Assembly (NCBI GenBank): GCA_900551195.1
Contig: URVD01000091.1
Location: forward strand, 1-7,246
Reading direction: 5' to 3'
Length of the DNA: 7,246 nucleotides
Origin: an uncultured Collinsella sp.
GTDB lineage: Bacteria > Actinomycetota > Coriobacteriia > Coriobacteriales > Coriobacteriaceae
The notes beneath the pieces are model-generated. The model made no database searches. It was not told the DNA's origin and was given only the letters and a program-made list of their open reading frames with translations. A program made the position numbers and the translations under genes. Shown here piece by piece: positions 1 to 4,621 of this stretch; within the stretch, counting starts at the first letter, position 1, and each line of letters starts with the position of its first letter.

Positions 1-1028
1 TAAGCGTCGTAGGCGCGGCGCTCCTCACTCAGGCTGTCGTTGTGGTCCCACGGCTCGGGCAGCAACATGGACGCGGCACGCGTGAGCGGGCGACCGTTCA
101 TGACCAGGAACTCGAGCACGTTGTCCAGAATCGCGGAATCGGATCCCTCGCGGTTGATGATAGGCATCACGCGCTCAAGATCGTGCTGCAGCACGGGGCT
201 GTACAGGTTGGGTTCGCGGGCGCGAATCCAGTTGACGTTGCCCTTAAGGGTGTTGATCTCGCCGTTGTGGATGATAAAGCGGTTGGGGTGCGCGCGCTCC
301 CAGCTGGGCGTGGTGTTGGTGGAGTAGCGCGAGTGGACGAGCGCCACGGCCGTCTTGACGGCGGCGTCGTTGAGGTCGATGAAGAAGCGGCGCATCTGTG
401 TGGCGACGAGCATGCCCTTGTACACGATAGTGCGCGAGCTCATGGAGCAGACGTAGAAGATCTTGTCGCGCAGGGCAAACTCGGCATCGGCCTTCTTTTC
501 GATGGTGCGGCGGCACACGTACAGGCGACGCTCGAAGGCATCGCCGGCGGGCGTGTCGTCGGGGCGGCCCAGGAAGGCCTGCAGGATGGTGGGCATGCAG
601 GCACGCGCCGTCTCGCCCAGGTCGTGCGGGTCGACCGGCACCTCGCGCCAAAAGAGCAGTGGCACGCCGGCCTCGGCGCAGCCCTCCTCAAACACGCGAC
701 GGGCATCCTCTACGCCCTTGTCGTCCTGCGGGAAGAACAGCATGGCCACGCCATAGTCGCCCTCTGCCGGCAGAATCTGGCCGCACTTTTGGGCCTCTTT
801 GCGGAAAAAGTGATGCGGAACCTGGAACAGGATGCCGGCGCCGTCGCCGGTGTTCTTCTCGAGTCCCGTACCACCGCGGTGCTCCAAGTTAACCAGAATG
901 GACAGTGCGTCGTCCAGGATCTGGTGATGGCGCTCGCCGTTGATATCGGCAAGCGCGCCGATGCCACATGCATCGTGGTCGAATTCGGGGCGATAAAGGC
1001 CCTGCTGCTGAGCGGAATCTGCCTGCAT
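1..1028 (-). CDS. gltB: Glutamate synthase large subunit, N-terminal glutaminase domain (partial, runs off left edge)
   Basis: Large subunit of glutamate synthase, which transfers the amide nitrogen of glutamine to 2-oxoglutarate to give two glutamates in the cytoplasm; this is the ammonia-assimilation step after glutamine synthetase. Translating the minus strand from the ATG at 1028 gives 342 open codons to the window edge. The family is about 1500 residues, so only the class II glutamine amidotransferase domain is present. Visible hallmarks are FDHDACGIG with the candidate nucleophile Cys21, LEHRGGTG followed by NTGDGAGI (about residues 48-66), HSRYSTNT (232-239) and HNGEINTLKGN (254-264). 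Cys21 follows a 20-residue leader; in this family such a leader is removed to expose the N-terminal cysteine. The start is supported by a GGGGAGGA ribosome binding site a few bases upstream. The FMN/Fe-S synthase part lies outside the window. I saw no convincing promoter. Family assignment is very secure. Confidence 0.96.
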   Translation of the reverse strand, partial: MQADSAQQQGLYRPEFDHDACGIGALADINGERHHQILDDALSILVNLEHRGGTGLEKNTGDGAGILFQVPHHFFRKEAQKCGQILPAEGDYGVAMLFFPQDDKGVEDARRVFEEGCAEAGVPLLFWREVPVDPHDLGETARACMPTILQAFLGRPDDTPAGDAFERRLYVCRRTIEKKADAEFALRDKIFYVCSMSSRTIVYKGMLVATQMRRFFIDLNDAAVKTAVALVHSRYSTNTTPSWERAHPNRFIIHNGEINTLKGNVNWIRAREPNLYSPVLQHDLERVMPIINREGSDSAILDNVLEFLVMNGRPLTRAASMLLPEPWDHNDSLSEERRAYDA

Positions 1029-1064
1029 CGCGATCCTCCCCTAGATATTTAGACAGTCAGTTGA

Positions 1065-1196
1065 ATAGGCATACTAGGAGCATCGCCGGCCCGTTGTGTT
1101 TCCCACCCGTTTCGAAACAATCGCGTAACGCACGCCCTACGAGCGGACACCGCCGACCTCAAGGACAACGACAAGGGCCCCAAGTTCGACCTGTAA
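1065..1196 (+). pseudogene. Possible relic of a gene 3' end (coding-like tail with stop, no start)
   Basis: A plus-strand open stretch lies between in-frame stops at 1062-1064 and 1194-1196. It contains no ATG and no plausible alternative start with a ribosome binding site. Its last 15 sense codons (1149-1193) all end in G or C and read TADLKDNDKGPKFDL, then TAA. That is typical coding composition for this genome and looks like a hydrophilic protein C-terminus. The first half of the stretch is not convincingly coding. The simplest reading is that an ancestral plus-strand gene was deleted down to its final codons, leaving a scar between gltB and the repeat array. I cannot name the parent protein. 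Chance composition is possible because the segment is short. Confidence 0.35.
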
Positions 1197-1208
1197 ACTC
1201 ACCGCTTC

Positions 1209-1430
1209 AAACATCTCAATCTGTAACAGGAAGACCCAATTTCGACGACTAACTGTTACAGATTGAGATGTTTTCGAGAGACGGTTCCGAATGTCTCAAT
1301 CTGTAACACGAAGGGCCAGTTTTTGCAGCTAACTGTTACAGATCGAGATTTTCCATAGGACCATTTCTTCTTGTCTTGATCTGTAACACCTAGGTTAAAT
1401 TTCCATCCCTAGTTGTTACAGATCAAGACA
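1209..1430. repeat. Array of three 80-bp palindromic repeat units upstream of the Nramp gene
   Basis: Three units, each an inverted repeat with arms of consensus TCTYRATCTGTAACA and its complement TGTTACAGATYRAGA. Copy 1 pairs 1209-1229 with 1253-1273, a perfect 21-bp stem. Copy 2 pairs 1294-1308 with 1334-1348, with one mismatch. Copy 3 pairs 1372-1388 with 1414-1430, perfect over 17 bp, plus an inner CTAGG/CCTAG stem. The left core TGTAACA starts at 1222, 1302 and 1382 and the right core TGTTACA at 1254, 1334 and 1414, so the period is exactly 80 and the core-to-core distance exactly 32. The 25-base interior is conserved (GRCCCAATTTCSAC, then CTA), and so are parts of the linkers (RGACGGTT before TTGTCT). 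The units carry no long open frame. Function is unknown; candidates are a protein-binding array, a small-RNA cassette or a family of short hairpin elements. Confidence 0.9.
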
Positions 1431-1485
1431 TTTCGGCAGCCCCCTTCATCATCCTATTCAAATACAGCAATTTTGTTAGTCTTGG

Positions 1486-1513
1486 TTAACTTCGAGCCTA
1501 AAACGGGTATCCT
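1486..1513 (+). promoter_or_regulatory. Possible promoter of the Nramp transporter gene
   Basis: TTAACT at 1486-1491 and TATCCT at 1508-1513 are separated by 16 bases, with the -10-like box 36 bases before the ATG at 1550. The surrounding stretch (about 1450-1510) is AT-richer than its neighbours. The match to the sigma-70 type consensus is only fair. A loose TTAG...CTAA dyad spans 1476-1501, where a metal-responsive DtxR/MntR-type operator might lie, but its two halves do not share a centre with the inner GTTAAC palindrome. I do not claim an operator. Confidence 0.35.
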
Positions 1514-1549
1514 TTGCGGCGTCAAACAAACGGCACGCAGGAGCGCACC

Positions 1550-2806
1550 ATGCTCAACCATCTCAAACAACACTTTGGTTCCCGGCGCACCGGCGGTCAC
1601 GGAGGCCTAGACATTGCGCGGCATATCGGCCCCGGGCTGCTCGTGACCGTCGGCTTTATCGATCCGGGCAACTGGGCCTCCAATATGGCCGCGGGCTCGC
1701 AGTTTGGCTACGCGCTGCTGTGGATCGTCACGCTGTCCACGATTATGCTCATTGTGCTGCAGCACAACGCGGCACACCTGGGTATCGCCACGGGCGCCTG
1801 TCTTGCCGAGGCCACGACACGTTACCTCCCCCACTTCGTTGGGCGCACGGTACTCGCCAGTGCCTATCTCGCGACCATCGCCACCGCCATGGCCGAAGTC
1901 CTGGGCGGCGCGATTGCCCTTCAAATGCTCTTTGGGCTGCCCGTGCGCGCGGGCTGCGTCATCGTGGCGGCAGTATCGATGGCGATGCTCATGACGAGCT
2001 CCTACAAGCGCGCCGAGCGATGGATTATCGCCTTCGTAGGCGTGGTAGGACTCTCGTTTTTGGCCGAGCTTGCACTGGTCAAGGTCGACTGGCCGCAGGC
2101 CGCCGCAAGCTGGATCACGCCCAGTATGCCCACTGGCTCTGCCGCGATTATCGTGAGTGTCCTGGGTGCGGTCGTTATGCCCCACAACCTCTTCCTGCAC
2201 TCCGAGGTCATCCAATCCATGCACTTCGAAGGCCAAGGCGAGAAAGTTATCGAAGAGCGTCTACGCTACGAGCTCTTCGACACGCTCTTTTCGATGGGCG
2301 TGGGCTGGGCAATCAACTCGGCCATGGTCATCCTGGCCGCAACGACCTTCTTTGCGCACGGCATTGTCGTAGACGACCTCGCCGTCGCAGCGGCCACGCT
2401 CTCCCCCATCTTAGGCCCGGCGAGCTCGACCATCTTTGCGGTAGCGCTGCTGTTCGCGGGTCTCTCGAGTAGCGTGACAGCGGGCATGGCGGCGGGCACC
2501 ATCACCGCGGGCATGTTCGACGAGGAATACGACATCCACGACCGGCACTCATCGATTGGAGTGGCGGTCTGTTTCGTCGGCGCAGTGGCGGCGTGCCTGA
2601 TCGTCCCGAATCCTTTTGAGGGTCTCATCTGGAGTCAGGCACTGCTGTCGCTTCAGCTGCCGATTACGGTCTTTGTGCTCATACGACTCACCAGTTCGTC
2701 CCGCGTCATGGGCAAATACGCCAATTCGCGTCCACTCAACGCGCTGCTCGTAGGGATCGGTGCCATCGTGACGATTCTCGATGTCGTGTTGTTGACAGGG
2801 ATGTAA
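1550..2806 (+). CDS. mntH: Nramp-family divalent metal (Mn2+/Fe2+) transporter
   Basis: A 418-residue integral membrane protein of the Nramp family, proton-coupled importers of Mn2+ and Fe2+ across the cytoplasmic membrane. Both metal-binding signatures are intact: DPGN in the first membrane helix (Asp38, Asn41) and MPHN in the sixth (Met210). The methionine is the residue that in this family favours transition metals over Ca2+ and Mg2+. The chain is hydrophobic throughout, with about 11 membrane segments, and has normal family length. I chose the ATG at 1550 because AGGAG at 1539-1543 sits 6 bases before it. An in-frame TTG at 1514 would add 12 residues without a ribosome binding site and would overlap the presumed -10 box. 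The gene stands alone on its strand, divergent from gltB and convergent with rubredoxin, with 80-bp palindromic repeats on both sides. The family is certain; the exact physiological metal is inferred. Confidence 0.93.
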   Translation: MLNHLKQHFGSRRTGGHGGLDIARHIGPGLLVTVGFIDPGNWASNMAAGSQFGYALLWIVTLSTIMLIVLQHNAAHLGIATGACLAEATTRYLPHFVGRTVLASAYLATIATAMAEVLGGAIALQMLFGLPVRAGCVIVAAVSMAMLMTSSYKRAERWIIAFVGVVGLSFLAELALVKVDWPQAAASWITPSMPTGSAAIIVSVLGAVVMPHNLFLHSEVIQSMHFEGQGEKVIEERLRYELFDTLFSMGVGWAINSAMVILAATTFFAHGIVVDDLAVAAATLSPILGPASSTIFAVALLFAGLSSSVTAGMAAGTITAGMFDEEYDIHDRHSSIGVAVCFVGAVAACLIVPNPFEGLIWSQALLSLQLPITVFVLIRLTSSSRVMGKYANSRPLNALLVGIGAIVTILDVVLLTGM

Positions 2807-2834
2807 TGGGGCGGGGCACCTACTCAGGCAAACG

Positions 2835-2973
2835 TCTCGATCTGTAACATCTAGACCCGCTTTCGATGTCTAGATGTTACAGATTGAGATCTTCTGCCGG
2901 ACGGTTTTGGTTTGTCTCGATATGTAACAAGTGGGCCCAATTTCCACCGTTAGATGTTACAGATTGAGACAAA
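2835..2973. repeat. Array of two 80-bp palindromic repeat units downstream of the Nramp gene
   Basis: Same element as the array at 1209-1430. Copy 4 pairs 2835-2856 with 2868-2889: 22 bp with a single G-T mismatch, the arms extended inward by TCTAGAC/GTCTAGA. Copy 5 pairs 2911-2929 with 2955-2973 with two mismatches. The left cores start at 2843 and 2923 and the right cores at 2875 and 2955, so the 80-base period and 32-base spacing seen upstream are kept exactly. The linker between the copies (GGACGGTTTTGG before TTTGTCTCG) resembles the copy 1-2 linker. Copy 4 begins about 29 bases after the Nramp stop codon. These hairpins could fold in the 3' end of the transporter mRNA, but no T-run follows them, so they are not ordinary intrinsic terminators. 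Confidence 0.88.
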
Positions 2974-3036
2974 AGGTCGGTCGGACTCACAACAGACAGG
3001 ATCGGCTAACAGCAGCCGTGATCCCTTGGGGACGGA

Positions 3037-3075
3037 GGAAAAGGGCCCCGGCCGGGATGACCGACCGGAGCCCTT
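3037..3075 (-). terminator. Distal intrinsic terminator of the rubredoxin transcript
   Basis: Read on the minus strand, AAGGGCTCCGG pairs with CCGGGGCCCTT (plus positions 3065-3075 and 3041-3051), with one G-U pair. The stem is followed by TTTTCC. It is the second of two near-identical terminators downstream of rubredoxin and may act as a backstop. On the plus strand no T-run follows the stem, so it would stop convergent Nramp transcription poorly. Confidence 0.65.
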
Positions 3076-3130
3076 GGACAGAGCTATGTTCGGCTGTTTG
3101 CCGTGTGTCTGTGATCCCTTAGGGACGGAA

Positions 3131-3167
3131 GAAAAGGGCCCCGGCCGTGAATTCGACCGGGGCCCTT
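3131..3167 (-). terminator. Proximal intrinsic terminator of the rubredoxin transcript
   Basis: A perfect 11-bp stem (AAGGGCCCCGG, 3134-3144, with CCGGGGCCCTT, 3157-3167) and a 12-base loop. On the minus strand it is followed by TTTTCTTCC. It begins about 40 bases after the rubredoxin stop codon, the expected place for the end of that transcript. Confidence 0.78.
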
Positions 3168-3207
3168 GGACAGAGCTATGTGTTGCCGTGAGCCGCGTGC
3201 CGACGAG

Positions 3208-3351
3208 CTACTCCTCGACGAGCTCAAACTGATCGGGACCGACGCCGCACACCGGGCACACATAATCCTCGGGCAGCTCGGGCGTATCGACCTCAACCTC
3301 GTAACCGCAAACGACGCACACAAACTTATACGTCTTCTTCTCCTCAGCCAT
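3208..3351 (-). CDS. Rubredoxin (short, Hrb/rubrerythrin-type)
   Basis: A 47-residue one-electron carrier with a single iron held by four cysteines, acting in the cytoplasm. The ligands are visible: CVVCG (Cys12, Cys15) and [12 protein letters not shown] (Cys32, Cys35). Only 16 residues separate the two pairs, so the long middle loop of classical rubredoxins is missing; this compact form is typical of rubredoxin domains fused to other redox proteins. The start at 3351 has AGGAG about 7 bases upstream. An in-frame ATG at 3390 would lie at the expected transcription start with no ribosome binding site, so I rejected it. The gene lies 89 bases after a flavin reductase-like gene on the same strand but has its own good promoter and two terminators, so it can be made alone. 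Its likely partner is that flavoprotein or a flavodiiron or rubrerythrin-type peroxidase elsewhere in the genome (inference). Confidence 0.93.
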   Translation of the reverse strand: MAEEKKTYKFVCVVCGYEVEVDTPELPEDYVCPVCGVGPDQFELVEE

Positions 3352-3395
3352 GATGTTCTCCTCTCGAACGCGACTGGTGATGTACTTCATTTATT

Positions 3396-3423
3396 AGTAT
3401 AGATTCTCAATAATATAATGCAA
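3396..3423 (-). promoter_or_regulatory. Promoter of the rubredoxin gene
   Basis: Read on the minus strand, TTGCAT (plus 3418-3423) and TATACT (plus 3396-3401) are separated by 16 bases. They lie in a strikingly AT-rich island (about 3385-3440) within otherwise GC-rich DNA. Transcription would begin near 3389, giving a leader of about 38 bases before the ATG. The TTGAGAAT and ACTAATAA sequences within the spacer and -10 area could be part of a Fur/PerR-like site, but the dyad is too poor to call. Confidence 0.65.
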
Positions 3424-3440
3424 GTTTTTTTAAAACATTT

Positions 3441-3944
3441 CTAGCCTTGATACGATGAAGCCTTAGGCGGCGTCTTGCCCTTCAAGACCTTGTGATAGTA
3501 GTCGTACGTCAGCGGCGTCTCGTCGCTCAGGCGCTCGGCATCCTCGACCTCGCCGATAAACAGTAGATGCGTGCCCACATCCACAGTGTCGATCAAACGG
3601 CAGCTAAACAGGGCTGCCGCGTGCTCGGGCACATAGGGCATGCCCAGAGCCGTCTCGCGGGTCTCGTATTTGGCAAACTTGTCATAATCGCTGCTAGTGC
3701 GGAACCCAAAGTTACCGATGTAGAGCATGTCGGCGGTTTGATCGATCACGGTCAACGCGAACGCTTTGGCCGATGCGATGACGCCCGAGGTAACGTTGTC
3801 CTTGTTCACGGCAACCGAAATGCGCGGCGGCATGGACGTCACCTGCACCGCCGTGTTGATGACGCAGCCGGCGCGCAGCCCGTCTGCCGCGGCGCTCACC
3901 ACGTACAGACCGCTCGGCATGGTAAAGAACGCAGTTTTGTCCAT
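3441..3944 (-). CDS. Flavin reductase-like FMN-binding protein (Hrb flavoprotein-domain type)
   Basis: A 167-residue protein of the flavin reductase-like, FMN-binding split-barrel family. The N-terminus (MDKTAFFTMPSGLYVVSA), then GCVINTAVQVT and PPRISVAVNKDN (about residues 27-50), FGFRTSSDYDKF near the middle, and VGTHLLFIGEVEDAE with PLTYDYYH near the end, match the flavoprotein half of the Moorella high-molecular-weight rubredoxin (Hrb). Hrb moves electrons from NADH through FMN to rubredoxin and on to a flavodiiron NO/O2 reductase. Here the rubredoxin is a separate gene 89 bases downstream on the same strand, which supports an NAD(P)H:rubredoxin oxidoreductase role (inference). The start at 3944 has GGGGAG 9 bases upstream and fits the family N-terminus; an open in-frame extension to 4136 crosses a terminator and was rejected. 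I found no convincing promoter in the 54 bases between that terminator and the start. Confidence 0.88.
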   Translation of the reverse strand: MDKTAFFTMPSGLYVVSAAADGLRAGCVINTAVQVTSMPPRISVAVNKDNVTSGVIASAKAFALTVIDQTADMLYIGNFGFRTSSDYDKFAKYETRETALGMPYVPEHAAALFSCRLIDTVDVGTHLLFIGEVEDAERLSDETPLTYDYYHKVLKGKTPPKASSYQG

Positions 3945-3994
3945 AACGATCACTCCCCTAACCCGGGTTGGTACCTTATGGATGTATGTACCCA

Positions 3995-4029
3995 CAAAAA
4001 AGGCGGCGCCCATAACGGACGCCGCCTTT
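3995..4029 (-). terminator. Intrinsic terminator of the TPR-smpB transcript
   Basis: AAAGGCGGCG (3999-4008) pairs with CGCCGCCTTT (4020-4029), a 10-bp GC-rich stem with an 11-base loop. On the minus strand it is followed by a run of six T residues (two of which overlap the stem) and then GTGGG. It lies about 120 bases beyond the smpB stop and just before the flavin reductase gene, separating the two transcripts. Confidence 0.82.
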
Positions 4030-4071
4030 GAGACATATGTGTCAGAACAGTAAGCAAGATGAGACGCCCGC

Positions 4072-4138
4072 AGTTGCGGTGAAATAGGGACTGAATAGCC
4101 CCTCAAACAGGCAAAACAGTCCGTATTCCACCGCAACT
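4072..4138. repeat. Long imperfect hairpin (22-base arms, 23-base loop) downstream of smpB
   Basis: The left arm 4072-4093 pairs with the right arm 4117-4138. The outer 10 bp (AGTTGCGGTG/CACCGCAACT) are perfect, then a mismatch, AATA/TATT, a second mismatch, and GGACTG/CAGTCC, giving 20 of 22 positions paired. The loop (4094-4116) is 23 bases. It starts 12 bases after the smpB stop and is separate from the T-tailed terminator at 3995-4029. Its size is like that of the 80-bp-unit hairpins but the sequence is unrelated. It may be another dispersed hairpin family or an mRNA 3'-end stabiliser. Confidence 0.75.
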
Positions 4139-4150
4139 TATACAGAGTGC

Positions 4151-4621
4151 CTAGCGGTTGCGTTCCTTGAGGGCGCGGTCGATCTCGCGTTGGACATCAC
4201 GCTTGGCCATGTCCTCGCGCTTGTCGTAGAGCTTTTTGCCTCGGCCCAGGCCCAACAGCAGCTTTACGCGGCCGTCGGTATTAAAGTAGAGCTCCAACGG
4301 AACCAGCGCATAACCACGGTTGCGAAGTTTGCCGTCAAGAAAGTCGATCTCCTTACGGTGCAGCAGCAGACGACGCCGACGGTCGGGATCGCGATTCCAC
4401 ACGCCACCATGGCTATAAGGGTGGATATGCAGGCCGACGAGCCAGCACTCCCCGCCGCGGATCAGCGCGAAGGTATCGGTAATCTGGCACGCGCGCTCGC
4501 GAATCGACTTGACCTCGGTGCCGCTCAGCTCAATACCGCACTCAAACGTCTCATCGATAAAGTACTCGTGATGTGCCGAACGATTCTTGGAAATGAGCTT
4601 GCGCTCGCGCTTACTGGGCAT
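4151..4621 (-). CDS. smpB: SsrA-binding protein SmpB
   Basis: A 156-residue RNA-binding protein that delivers tmRNA to stalled ribosomes in trans-translation, freeing them and tagging the incomplete peptide for degradation. Family signatures appear in order: ISKNRSAHHEYFI (about residues 10-22), GIELSGTEVKSIR (29-41), HIHPYSHGGVWNRDP with RRLLLHRKEI in the middle, and GLGRGKKLYDKRE with a basic C-terminal tail (KRDVQREIDRALKERNR). Length is normal. The ATG at 4621 has AAGGAGG 6 bases upstream and lies inside the end of the TPR gene, overlapping it by 11 bases, so the two are almost certainly co-transcribed and perhaps translationally coupled. The tmRNA gene itself is not in the window. Confidence 0.97.
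   Translation of the reverse strand: MPSKRERKLISKNRSAHHEYFIDETFECGIELSGTEVKSIRERACQITDTFALIRGGECWLVGLHIHPYSHGGVWNRDPDRRRRLLLHRKEIDFLDGKLRNRGYALVPLELYFNTDGRVKLLLGLGRGKKLYDKREDMAKRDVQREIDRALKERNR

Larger units (their letters stand above)
3018..3190. repeat. Tandem duplication of a terminator-bearing unit of about 93 bp
   Basis: GTGATCCCTT begins at 3018 and again at 3111, a period of 93. The two copies are nearly identical through a GRGACGGARGAAAAGG block, a GGCCCCGG stem, and CTTGGACAGAGCTATGT. They diverge mainly in the hairpin loop and at the end, where the first copy has about 7 extra bases. Each copy contains one minus-strand terminator hairpin, annotated separately. The duplication fills most of the space between the 80-bp repeats and the rubredoxin stop codon. 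Confidence 0.85.

Noticed and set aside
42..1052. A 336-codon plus-strand open frame antisense to gltB
   Set aside because: The minus strand of the same region encodes an unmistakable glutamate synthase with a good ribosome binding site; the plus-strand frame is a GC-rich shadow without family features.
1109..1118. GTTTCGAAAC palindrome upstream of gltB as an operator
   Set aside because: A 10-base palindrome with no second copy or flanking dyad is not enough to support a regulator site.
1209..1430. Reading the TGTAACA/TGTTACA array as a CRISPR
   Set aside because: Repeats alternate in orientation, and the intervening segments are conserved between copies rather than unique; no cas gene is present.
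1476..1501. TTAG...CTAA dyad before Nramp as a DtxR/MntR operator
   Set aside because: The outer and inner symmetries do not share a centre and the fit to a known metal-regulator box is weak.
1514..1549. TTG start giving the Nramp protein 12 extra residues
   Set aside because: No ribosome binding site, and it overlaps the likely -10 box; the ATG at 1550 has AGGAG at the right distance.
1209..2973. Calling the 80-bp-unit hairpins ordinary intrinsic terminators
   Set aside because: Loops are 11-25 bases and none has a convincing T-run on either strand; at most four T residues follow copies 1 and 2, and those lie partly within or next to the stem.
3352..3390. Longer rubredoxin starting at 3390
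   Set aside because: It would begin at the predicted transcription start without a ribosome binding site; rubredoxin homology begins after 3351, where AGGAG is present.
3945..4136. N-terminal extension of the flavin reductase
   Set aside because: It crosses a strong terminator and the 4072-4138 hairpin, and the family N-terminus fits the ATG at 3944.
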